Shown here: one piece after another, positions 9,606-17,390 of the stretch
Position numbering within the stretch: the stretch's first letter is position 1
How the letters are laid out: each line of letters begins with the position of its first letter
Origin: Haemophilus parainfluenzae
GTDB lineage: Bacteria; Pseudomonadota; Gammaproteobacteria; Enterobacterales; Pasteurellaceae
Direction of reading: 5' to 3'
DNA: 64,000 bases
Assembly: GCF_014931415.1 (NCBI RefSeq)
Contig: NZ_CP063121.1
Location: 992,001-1,056,000 of the forward strand
Notes under the pieces: model-generated
Seen by the model: the letters and a program-made list of their open reading frames with translations, nothing else
The model's database searches: none
What the model was told of the DNA's origin: nothing
Program-made: the position numbers and the translations under genes

Positions 9606-10559
9606 ATGATTAAGAGACGTTATCTGATTTTTCTTTTGATAGTGCTTTCCTTTATTTCACTTTTTCTCGGGGTAAGTACCGTTAATTTGCAAGGGTTACT
9701 GAATTTTGAAGGTAATCAATGGCAGATCTTTCTAATCAGCCGCGTGCCTCGCTTAATCAGTATCTTGATTGCGGGTGCATCCTTGAGTATTTGTGGTTTA
9801 GTGATGCAGCAACTCAGTCGAAACCGATTTGTTTCACCTACCACTGCGGGCACAATGGACAGTGCAAGATTAGGCATTTTAATGGCGATGCTGTTTTTCC
9901 CAACAGCTTCAATGTTGTTAAAAACCACCATTGCGGTCATCGTGTCTTTCCTTGGCACATTGTTATTTATGACGATTCTGTCCCGTTTGAAATTCAAGGA
10001 CACGATTTTTGTGCCATTAGTCGGGATTATGTTTGGTAATATCATCAGTTCAATTACCGCCTTTATTGCTTACAAAGAAGATTTATTACAAAACTTATCC
10101 GGGTGGCTACAAGGGGACTTTTCTCTTGTGATGTCTGGTCGCTATGAATTGTTGTATTTCAGTATTCCTACACTCATTGTGGCTTATTTATTTGCGCATC
10201 GTTTTTCTATTGTCGGGATGGGGAAAGATTTTGCGGTTAATCTAGGTCTAAATTACAACCAGGTACTTTATCTCGGATTGCTCATTGTGGCAGTGGTCTC
10301 TTCGATTATTATCGTGTCTGTTGGCGTGATTCCTTTCTTAGGGTTAATAATCCCGAATATCGTCACACTTTATTTAGGGGATAACTTGAAGAAAGTGTTA
10401 TCTCATACGGCCTTGCTAGGCGCTGTATTTGTTTTATTTTGCGATATTTTAGGTCGAAGTGTGATTTATCCTTATGAGATTTCCATTAATGCCGTGGTTG
10501 GTGTATTTGGCAGTGGGATCTTCTTATTTTTATTATTAAAGCGGTATAGAAATGGCTAA
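9606..10559 (+). CDS. Iron-siderophore ABC transporter permease, FecCD family (first)
   Basis: A hydrophobic 317-aa FecCD/BtuC-type permease with about nine or ten membrane segments, one half of the inner-membrane channel of a siderophore importer. Typical features are GASLSICGLVMQQLSRNRFVSPTTAGTMDSARLGIL near residue 50 and the ATPase-coupling region GVIPFLGLIIPNIV. The start is uncertain: ATG 9606 gives the usual short N-terminus, but ATG 9567 is in frame upstream of the Fur box. Neither has a good Shine-Dalgarno. It overlaps the next permease gene by 8 nt. The closest relatives I recall are the VctD/CeuB/FatD-type permeases for catecholates. The four-gene set sits between mepM and tyrR, which are neighbours in H. 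influenzae Rd as I recall it. Confidence 0.88.
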   Translation: MIKRRYLIFLLIVLSFISLFLGVSTVNLQGLLNFEGNQWQIFLISRVPRLISILIAGASLSICGLVMQQLSRNRFVSPTTAGTMDSARLGILMAMLFFPTASMLLKTTIAVIVSFLGTLLFMTILSRLKFKDTIFVPLVGIMFGNIISSITAFIAYKEDLLQNLSGWLQGDFSLVMSGRYELLYFSIPTLIVAYLFAHRFSIVGMGKDFAVNLGLNYNQVLYLGLLIVAVVSSIIIVSVGVIPFLGLIIPNIVTLYLGDNLKKVLSHTALLGAVFVLFCDILGRSVIYPYEISINAVVGVFGSGIFLFLLLKRYRNG

Positions 10560-11511
10560 GAAATCTTCTTCTCAACTGATTGTATTGTCGTTGTTAGCCA
10601 TTGTTTCTCTTGCACTTTATTTAGGCTACAACTTACCAAACCGTTGGCAATATGCCTTGGAAAATCGTGCCTTATCATTAATTGCGATTGTGATTACAGG
10701 CGCGGCAATTGCACTTGCTACGATGATTTTCCAAACGGTCGTGAATAACCGAATTCTCACCCCGAGTATTTTAGGCTTAGACTCGCTGTATTTACTGATT
10801 CAAACGGCGATTATCTTCCTTTTCGGTTCAAGCACATTGCTTTCCATGAATTCCATTGCATTGTTTGTCTTGTGTACGGGATTAATGATGGCGTTTTCAT
10901 TAGTGCTTTATCACTTCCTGTTTAAGAAAGAAAACCAAAATATTTTCTTCTTGTTGCTTGTTGGGATTATTTTCGGCACCTTCTTTGGTAGCTTAACGAC
11001 CTTTATGGAAGTGTTGATTGATCCAAATGAATTTCAGATCGCACAAGATATTGGCTTCGCAAGTTTCAACCGAATCAATACTCAAATCTTGTGGGTGGCA
11101 TTAGCCATTTTAGTGGCGACCATTGTTTTCAGCTTGAAATATTGGCATTGCTTTGATGTGTTGGCGTTAGGGCGAGAAAATGCCATTAACTTAGGAATCG
11201 ATTATCAAAAGACTTTAAAAGTCCTCTTAATTCTCGTGGCAATTTTAACGTCAGTATCGACCGCACTTGTTGGCCCACTTACGTTCCTCGGGTTATTAGT
11301 GATGAACGTGACCTTTGAATTTGTTCGTGATTATCGCCACAAGGTACTCATTCCTGCCGCGATGTTAATTTCCATCATAACATTGGTTTTAGGGCAATTA
11401 TTAGTGACCCATATTTTTACGTTCCGCACGACATTAAGCATCATCGTTAATTTTGTCGGAGGCGTGTACTTTATTTATTTGTTATTAAGAGCAAACAAAA
11501 AATGGCAATAG
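10552..11511 (+). CDS. Iron-siderophore ABC transporter permease, FecCD family (second)
   Basis: A 319-aa FecCD-type permease, the partner of the preceding one in a heterodimeric channel, like VctG/CeuC/FatC. Membrane segments run through its whole length. Family landmarks include the ITGAAIALATMIFQTVVNNRILTPSILGLDSLYLLIQT segment and VGPLTFLGLLVMNVTFEFV, the coupling helix region. The 8-nt overlap with the upstream gene and 10-nt overlap with the ATPase gene show tight translational coupling in one operon under the Fur-like site at 9586. Confidence 0.88.
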   Translation: MAKKSSSQLIVLSLLAIVSLALYLGYNLPNRWQYALENRALSLIAIVITGAAIALATMIFQTVVNNRILTPSILGLDSLYLLIQTAIIFLFGSSTLLSMNSIALFVLCTGLMMAFSLVLYHFLFKKENQNIFFLLLVGIIFGTFFGSLTTFMEVLIDPNEFQIAQDIGFASFNRINTQILWVALAILVATIVFSLKYWHCFDVLALGRENAINLGIDYQKTLKVLLILVAILTSVSTALVGPLTFLGLLVMNVTFEFVRDYRHKVLIPAAMLISIITLVLGQLLVTHIFTFRTTLSIIVNFVGGVYFIYLLLRANKKWQ

Positions 11512-12263
11512 AAATTCGCAATATTACTAAAAGTTACGGAAGCAAAAAGGTGGTGGATAATGTGTCCGTCACCATTCCTACGGGGAAAATTACGTCTTTT
11601 ATCGGGCCGAATGGCGCGGGGAAGAGTACGGTGCTGTCTATTATGAGCCGTTTGTTGAATGCGGATAGTGGTGAGATCTATCTCAACGGTGAATTGCTCA
11701 ATCGTAAGAAAAGTAGCGATATTGCGAAACAACTTGCGATTTTAAAGCAAACTAACAACATTAATTTGCGTCTAACCATTGAAGATTTAGTCGCTTTTGG
11801 GCGTTTTCCTTATTGCAAAGGAAACTTAACCCAAACTGACCGCACTTTTATTGATAATGCTATTGCCTATATGAATTTAGATGATATCCGTCATCAATAT
11901 ATCGATAACTTAAGTGGTGGGCAGCGACAACGCGCTTATATTGCGATGACGCTTGCACAAGATACGGATTATATTTTGTTGGATGAGCCATTAAATAATC
12001 TGGATATGAAACATTCAGTGCAGATCATGCAAGTTTTGCGAAAATTAGCGACAGAACTCAACAAAACCGTGGTGATTGTGATTCACGATATTAATTTTGC
12101 CTCTTATTATTCAGACTACATTGTCGCCATGAAAAATGGAAAATTAGTGCATCAAGGGGAAGTTAACCACATTATGCAATCGCCCGTGCTACAAGATATT
12201 TATGATATGGCGATACCTATTCAGGATATCGACGACCATAAAATTGCCGTTTATTTTAGATAA
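11502..12263 (+). CDS. Iron-siderophore ABC transporter ATP-binding protein
   Basis: A 253-aa ATPase that powers the FecCD-type permease pair. Walker A GPNGAGKST (near residues 35-43), signature LSGGQRQRAYIAMTLAQ, Walker B YILLDEPLNNLD and H-loop VIVIHDINFA are intact. It is the VctC/CeuD/FatE type, specific for siderophore uptake. It overlaps the second permease gene by 10 nt, and the binding-protein gene follows after 14 bp. Confidence 0.92.
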   Translation: MAIEIRNITKSYGSKKVVDNVSVTIPTGKITSFIGPNGAGKSTVLSIMSRLLNADSGEIYLNGELLNRKKSSDIAKQLAILKQTNNINLRLTIEDLVAFGRFPYCKGNLTQTDRTFIDNAIAYMNLDDIRHQYIDNLSGGQRQRAYIAMTLAQDTDYILLDEPLNNLDMKHSVQIMQVLRKLATELNKTVVIVIHDINFASYYSDYIVAMKNGKLVHQGEVNHIMQSPVLQDIYDMAIPIQDIDDHKIAVYFR

Positions 12264-12277
12264 ATAAGGAAATTTTC

Positions 12278-13186
12278 ATGAAAAAAACATTATCAACATT
12301 AGCACTTTCACTTTTTGCTTTGGTCGGTGTTGCTCAAGCAGCAGATATTACCGTTGAAAATGCCGCTGGAAAGCAGGTTGTGCCACAAAATCCACAGCGA
12401 GTCATTGTGCTTGATTTTGGTGCAGCAGACACACTTCGTGCATTAGGTGTGCAAGATAAAATCGTGGGTTTCCCACAAAGCGGAAAAATTCCAAGCTATC
12501 TTTCAGAATTTGCAGACAAAAAATATAAGAATGTCGGTGATTTGAAAGAACAATCATTGGAGCAAATTAATGAACTCAATCCTGATTTGATCATCGCGTC
12601 TAAACGTCAAGAAAAAATGATCGACAAATTTAAAGAAATTGCACCAGTATTTAATGTTGAAAATGATTACAACAATTACTACCCGAGTTTTCAACAAAAT
12701 GTGACCGCACTTGGTCAGATCTTTGGTAAAGAAAATGTTGCGAAAGAAAAACTTTCAGCATTAGAAAGTAAGGTTGACCAAGTCGCCAAAGATGCGAAAG
12801 GCAAAACAGCCTTATTGGTATTGGTTAATGAAAGTAAAATCAGTGCCTTTGGTGATGGTTCTCGTTATGGTATGGTGTATCAAAAATTTGGTTTTAAACC
12901 GATTGATGACAGCATCAAATCGTCTACGCATGGACAAAGCGTTGGTTTTGAATATATCTTAGAAAAAAATCCAGACTTTTTACTTGTCGTGGATCGTACC
13001 GCGGCGATTACAGAAAAAGCCAACAATGCACAAAAAGTGTTGGATAACGATATCATCAAACAAACCAAAGCGTATAAAGATGGACACATTGTGTATCTTG
13101 ATGCAGCGAATTGGTATCTTGCGTTTGGTGGTTTAGAAAGCATGGAAATCATCGCACAAGAACTTGATCGTGCAGTGAAAAAATAA
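12278..13186 (+). CDS. Periplasmic siderophore-binding protein, CeuE/VctP type
   Basis: A 302-aa substrate-binding protein of the iron-siderophore importer. A Sec signal peptide (residues 1-21, cut after AQA) has no lipobox cysteine, so the protein is soluble in the periplasm. The fold is cluster A-II, two lobes joined by a long helix. His218 in STHGQS and Tyr280 in NWYLAFGG match in spacing and context the His/Tyr pair with which Campylobacter CeuE and related proteins complete iron coordination of tetradentate catecholates (linear enterobactin fragments). That suggests uptake of catecholates made by other bacteria, since no biosynthetic genes are here. A good AAGGAAA precedes the ATG. No TonB-dependent receptor is adjacent. 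Confidence 0.88.
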   Translation: MKKTLSTLALSLFALVGVAQAADITVENAAGKQVVPQNPQRVIVLDFGAADTLRALGVQDKIVGFPQSGKIPSYLSEFADKKYKNVGDLKEQSLEQINELNPDLIIASKRQEKMIDKFKEIAPVFNVENDYNNYYPSFQQNVTALGQIFGKENVAKEKLSALESKVDQVAKDAKGKTALLVLVNESKISAFGDGSRYGMVYQKFGFKPIDDSIKSSTHGQSVGFEYILEKNPDFLLVVDRTAAITEKANNAQKVLDNDIIKQTKAYKDGHIVYLDAANWYLAFGGLESMEIIAQELDRAVKK

Positions 13187-13203
13187 TACAAAAAACCATC
13201 TAA

Positions 13204-13230
13204 AGGGGCAGTCAAGGATTGCCCTTTTTA
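13204..13230 (+). terminator. Terminator after the siderophore importer operon
   Basis: AAGGGGCA pairs with TGCCCTTT around a 9-nt loop, and the T-run follows. It separates the operon from tyrR. Confidence 0.75.
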
Positions 13231-13232
13231 TA

Positions 13233-13250
13233 TGTAAATTAATCTTTACA
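13233..13250. promoter_or_regulatory. Perfect TyrR box upstream of tyrR
   Basis: TGTAAATTAATCTTTACA is an exact match to the TyrR operator consensus TGTAAA-N6-TTTACA. It lies 56 bp before the tyrR start, so TyrR probably represses its own gene. Confidence 0.85.
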
Positions 13251-13306
13251 CATATCAATAAACTCCCTATCATATCGGCATCATTCAATAAATTTGAGCT
13301 TATTTT

Positions 13307-14257
13307 ATGCTGACATTTAATCCACAAGATCCTTTCTCTTGCTTTGTCACTCAAAGCCTTTCCATGAAAAGTGCGGTCGAAAATGCGCAACGTTTTGCAA
13401 TGTTTGATGTGCCGCTTTTAATTCAAGGTGAAACGGGCACGGGGAAAGACTTATTAGCCAAAGCTTGTCATTTTGCGAGCTTGCGTCGTGAGAAAAAATT
13501 CATTGCAGTAAACTGTGCAGGGTTGCCGGATGAAGATGCGGAAAGCGAAATGTTTGGGCGTAAAGTAGGTGACAGTGAAACCATTGGTTTTTTTGAATAT
13601 GCTAACGAAGGCACGGTGTTGCTGGATGGCATTGCTGAGCTTTCATTAAGTTTACAGGCAAAATTATTGCGTTTTTTAACCGATGGTTCTTTCCGTCGCG
13701 TGGGCGAAGAAAAAGAACATCATGCTAATGTTCGAGTGATTTGTACCTCACAAGAACCGATGGAAAAGCTGTTAGAACAAGGGAAATTACGCAGTGATTT
13801 ATTCCATCGTTTAAATGTTTTGGCGCTAAATGTGCCGCCATTGCGTGAGCGAGTGGAAGACATTCAACCTTTAACGGACGGTTTTTTACAAGAAATCAGC
13901 ACACAGCTTAAGATTTCAATGCCAGAATATAATGCGGATTTTTTGAATTATTTGAAAGGGCAGTCTTGGCAAGGCAATGTGCGAGAACTATACAATGTCT
14001 TGTATCGAGCCTGTTCCTTAGCGAAAAATAACCAGCTTGATATTGAAAGTTTAAATTTAAAACCAGTACAAAGTGCGGTCATTTCTGCGGATGATTTTGG
14101 TGAGCAAACCCTGGATGAGATCATGGGACAATATGAGGCGAGTGTATTGCGCGTTTTTTATGCCCAGTATCCAAGTACGCGAAAATTGGCACAACGATTA
14201 GGCGTATCACATACAGCGATTGCCAATAAATTAAAACAATATGGTATTAGTAAATAA
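13307..14257 (+). CDS. tyrR: Transcriptional regulator TyrR, short form
   Basis: A 316-aa regulator of aromatic amino acid genes. It has the AAA+ central domain, with Walker A GETGTGKD near residues 38-45, and a C-terminal Fis-type helix-turn-helix ([25 protein letters not shown]). E. coli TyrR is about 513 aa and has ACT and PAS domains first. Both are missing here, as in H. influenzae TyrR. The sigma-54 contact loop GAFTGA is replaced by VGDSETIG, so it acts as a sigma-70 repressor. It converges with hflX and the two coding ends overlap by 11 nt. Uptake signals lie inside the gene. Confidence 0.92.
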   Translation: MLTFNPQDPFSCFVTQSLSMKSAVENAQRFAMFDVPLLIQGETGTGKDLLAKACHFASLRREKKFIAVNCAGLPDEDAESEMFGRKVGDSETIGFFEYANEGTVLLDGIAELSLSLQAKLLRFLTDGSFRRVGEEKEHHANVRVICTSQEPMEKLLEQGKLRSDLFHRLNVLALNVPPLRERVEDIQPLTDGFLQEISTQLKISMPEYNADFLNYLKGQSWQGNVRELYNVLYRACSLAKNNQLDIESLNLKPVQSAVISADDFGEQTLDEIMGQYEASVLRVFYAQYPSTRKLAQRLGVSHTAIANKLKQYGISK

Positions 14258-15602
14258 TTTCTGACAGTTTAGGGAATTGTTTACAAAGTTTGAGCCATTC
14301 GACTTTATCAATTTGTACATTGAGGATAAATTCACCCTCATCTGAAATTTGTTCGTGACGAATGCTATCTAACTGATAGAGCGCGTGGCGAATTTTGCCC
14401 TCTTGTGGGAGCAGTGTGAGGGTGAAAGAAAGTATCTCATTTTTCAACCGCACTTTAATGGCTTTAAGTAGTAGATCTAATCCTTCACCTGAATGGGCTG
14501 AAAGATAAACGGCAACGGGCTTATTCTCGTCATCATATTCAATATGGGGCGCCACATTTTCCAATAAATCAATTTTGTTATACACCAACAATGCAGGCAC
14601 TTTGTCTGCTTTAATTTCTTCCAACACTAAATTCACTGCTTCAATATTTTCGATCTTTCTAGCGTCTGCCGCATCAATGACGTGCAATAACAAACTAGCT
14701 TCTACCGTTTCTTGCAAGGTAGATTTAAAAGCGGAAACTAAATCATGGGGAAGTTGGCGAACGAAACCAACGGTATCCGCGAGAATGGCTGTACCAACAT
14801 CCTGAATTTGTAAACGTCTTAATGTGGGATCGAGGGTGGCAAAAAGCTGATCCGCCGCATAGACATTGGCTTGCGTGATGAAATTGAAGAGTGTCGATTT
14901 CCCCGCATTGGTATAACCCACTAAGGAAATGGTCGGAATATCCGCTTTTTGTCGAGTTTGGCGATTTTGGTTGCGTTGTTTTTCGACTTTCGCCAAACGA
15001 TTTTGCAACTGCGCAATACGAACCTTGATTAAACGGCGATCCGTTTCTAATTGCGTTTCCCCTGGACCACGTAATCCTACCGCACCTTTTTGCTGATCTA
15101 AGCCAGTTTTTCGACGAACTAAGCGAGTGGATAAATGCTTAAGCTGGGCTAATTCAACTTGTAATTTCCCTTCATGCGAGCGGGCTCGTTGGGCAAAGAT
15201 ATCTAAAATCACCCCAGTGCGATCCACCACTCGGCATTGGCAGATGCTTTCTAAATTACGGGTTTGTGCAGGGGTTAATTGATGATTCACCAAAACAACA
15301 TCGGCATCTAAGGCTTCCACTACATCAGCAATTTCTTGTGCTTTTCCTTCACCGATAAAATATTTCGCTTGTGGTGTCGCTCGGCTCGTGGTGATGACTT
15401 GTAAAATCTCAACATTGGCAGATTCCGCTAAAAGTTGGAATTCTTGTAGATCTTCAATGTTTTTATTTTGAGAAAAGAAAACATGCACGACGACAGCTTT
15501 ATCTTTTGCCGGTTGGCTATTGTCGCCTGTTTTAGATGACGAAAGTGCGGTTGAAATTTCAGGTGAATTTTCAACCGCACTTAAATTGATGAAATCGTTC
15601 AT
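14247..15602 (-). CDS. hflX: Ribosome-associated GTPase HflX
   Basis: A 451-aa translation-factor-class GTPase that binds the ribosome, splits stalled 70S particles and acts in stress recovery. An N-terminal HflX domain ([23 protein letters not shown]) is followed by a coiled linker with [15 protein letters not shown]. The G domain has G1 [13 protein letters not shown]3 DTVGF and G4 NKID. The first 35 residues, before VVHVFFSQ, are a low-complexity extension that could reflect a start chosen too early. It lies 9 bp downstream of hfq, the same hfq-hflX order as in E. coli. Confidence 0.94.
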   Translation of the reverse strand: MNDFINLSAVENSPEISTALSSSKTGDNSQPAKDKAVVVHVFFSQNKNIEDLQEFQLLAESANVEILQVITTSRATPQAKYFIGEGKAQEIADVVEALDADVVLVNHQLTPAQTRNLESICQCRVVDRTGVILDIFAQRARSHEGKLQVELAQLKHLSTRLVRRKTGLDQQKGAVGLRGPGETQLETDRRLIKVRIAQLQNRLAKVEKQRNQNRQTRQKADIPTISLVGYTNAGKSTLFNFITQANVYAADQLFATLDPTLRRLQIQDVGTAILADTVGFVRQLPHDLVSAFKSTLQETVEASLLLHVIDAADARKIENIEAVNLVLEEIKADKVPALLVYNKIDLLENVAPHIEYDDENKPVAVYLSAHSGEGLDLLLKAIKVRLKNEILSFTLTLLPQEGKIRHALYQLDSIRHEQISDEGEFILNVQIDKVEWLKLCKQFPKLSEIIY

Positions 15603-15611
15603 TGAACAGAA

Positions 15612-15896
15612 TTATTCTGCTTGTGTTTCTACTTCCGCTACAGCATCAGAAGTTTGTGCTGCATGATGACCGCCATTATTATTGTGGTGAGAAACAGAAC
15701 GAGCTGGAACCACAGTCGAAATTGCGTGTTTGTACACCATTTGATTAACCGTGTTTTTTAATAAAATCACGAATTGGTCGAATGATTCGATTTGACCCTG
15801 TAATTTAATCCCATTAACGAGATAAATCGAAACAGGAATACGTTCACGGCGTAACGCATTCAAATAAGGATCTTGTAATGATTGTCCTTTTGCCAT
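15612..15896 (-). CDS. hfq: RNA chaperone Hfq
   Basis: A 94-aa Sm-like hexameric protein that helps small RNAs pair with mRNAs and steers RNase E. The Sm1 motif ([26 protein letters not shown]) and Sm2 motif ([10 protein letters not shown]) are fully conserved. Proximal-face residues in [34 protein letters not shown] match E. coli. The C-terminal tail is short and has His, Asn and Glu residues. It starts an hfq-hflX transcription unit. RNase E, its partner, is encoded 1.5 kb away. Confidence 0.97.
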   Translation of the reverse strand: MAKGQSLQDPYLNALRRERIPVSIYLVNGIKLQGQIESFDQFVILLKNTVNQMVYKHAISTVVPARSVSHHNNNGGHHAAQTSDAVAEVETQAE

Positions 15897-15982
15897 TTTG
15901 CTATCCTTTGTTGTTATATGTTAATTAATGATAGAAACGAGTTGTCTCCGTCATCAAATATAACAATAAACATTTTTCTTGT

Positions 15983-16963
15983 CTATGGGTTTATCTCTTT
16001 GCTTTCACGCAGTTTTTTCAGAATTGTTTTCATTTTTTCGTCTAGTTGAGCATTGAAGCGTAATGTTTCACCCGTTTTAGGGTGCTCAAAGCGAATAGAA
16101 AACGCATGTAAAAACAAGCGATTAAGCCCGAGATCTTGCATGTATTTATCAAATTCTTTATCACCGTATTTATCATCCAGTGCAATCGGATGGCCTGCAT
16201 ATTGAGTATGAACTCGGATCTGATGGGTTCTTCCCGTTACAGGCGACGCTTTTACTAAGGTCGCATTTTGATAGCGTTCTTCAATGGCAAATCGCGTTTC
16301 CGAAGGTTTACCTTGTTCACTGACTTTAACAATGCGTTCGCCACTAGCCAGTTCATTTTTCAATAAAGGGGCTTGAACGACTTTTACATGAGATTGCCAT
16401 TGGCCGCGTACGAGTGCGAGATAATCTTTTTGCACAGTTTTAACACGAAGTTGTTCGTGTAAATTGCGTAAGGCTGAGCGTTTCTTTGCCACTAATAAAA
16501 TGCCCGATGTATCTCTGTCTAAACGGTGAACTAATTCCAAAAAACGGGCTTCAGGACGTAATGCCCGCAAGGCTTCAATCACGCCAAAATTCAAGCCACT
16601 CCCGCCATGAACCGCAATGCCGGAAGGTTTATTCAATACTAATAAACAGTCATCTTCAAAAATAATATGGCTTTCAAGGGAGGCGACTTTATTCAAGTTT
16701 TTAGAAATTGGGGCAGTATTTTTTTCAGAAACACGAACAGGTGGCACACGCACCACATCACCATTTTGCAATTTATATTCAGGTTTGATTCGCCCTTTGT
16801 TCACACGCACTTCGCCTTTACGTAGAATGCGATAAATCAAACTTTTTGGCACACCTTTTAATTTTGCCAATAAATAATTATCAATGCGTTGTCCTGCTTC
16901 ATCCTCAGAAATCGTGAGCATTTTGACGGATTGATTGATGATTTTTTCTTGTTTTTCAGTCAT
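15983..16963 (-). CDS. rluC: 23S rRNA pseudouridine synthase RluC
   Basis: A 326-aa enzyme that makes pseudouridines at 955, 2504 and 2580 (E. coli numbering) in 23S rRNA. It has an N-terminal S4 RNA-binding domain (RIDNYLLAKLKGVPKSLIYRILRKGEVRVNKGR) and the RluA-family catalytic motif HRLDRDTSG with the catalytic Asp. The C-terminal TGRTHQIRVHTQYAGHPIALDDKYGD is typical of RluC/RluD. It is divergent from rne, the standard rluC-rne arrangement of gammaproteobacteria, which is why I call RluC rather than RluD. Confidence 0.94.
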   Translation of the reverse strand: MTEKQEKIINQSVKMLTISEDEAGQRIDNYLLAKLKGVPKSLIYRILRKGEVRVNKGRIKPEYKLQNGDVVRVPPVRVSEKNTAPISKNLNKVASLESHIIFEDDCLLVLNKPSGIAVHGGSGLNFGVIEALRALRPEARFLELVHRLDRDTSGILLVAKKRSALRNLHEQLRVKTVQKDYLALVRGQWQSHVKVVQAPLLKNELASGERIVKVSEQGKPSETRFAIEERYQNATLVKASPVTGRTHQIRVHTQYAGHPIALDDKYGDKEFDKYMQDLGLNRLFLHAFSIRFEHPKTGETLRFNAQLDEKMKTILKKLRESKEINP

Positions 16964-17390
16964 TGAATCTGTCCTTTAAAAATTGGGCTGAATCATATCA
17001 CAATATCCCTGGTGATAATAGCAAGAATGCCTTGCTAATTTAGCCCTGAATGTGGATAATAGAGCGTCTTTCTGCGCCTCAAATTTGGCATTTAGAAAGT
17101 AATTTTGTATGTTGGTCAAAACTCAATGCGGCAAATGGCATAAGACATTGATAATCAACATGTTTTTCTTGAAGATTGATGCTTCCTTGCAATGCGTAAT
17201 TAACACATCGCATTGTTTTACGAAAATTGTCTTAGATAACAATTGAGTATGCTATCAATGCACCCAGCAACACACAGTCGTGAGATTGACTGTTCGCGAG
17301 AAACACGAGGTCGATGGCTAAGGTCAGTAAATCTGTAAAGTGCGGTTAATTTTCAAGGTATTTTAGATAATTCAAAACGAGAAATTGACA
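16964..17390 (+). other. Long rluC-rne intergenic region with RNase E leader
   Basis: About 427 bp without a gene. In E. coli the rne mRNA has a leader of about 360 nt through which RNase E controls its own mRNA. A leader of that size would fit here. A small hairpin (CAGTC at 17275-17279 with GACTG at 17288-17292) and an uptake signal at 17338 are visible. I could not match the E. coli rne5 structure by eye. Confidence 0.4.

Noticed and set aside
17109-17246. A 45-codon open frame in the rne leader
   Set aside because: No ribosome binding site, no recognisable domain or signal, and it lies in a region expected to be untranslated leader.
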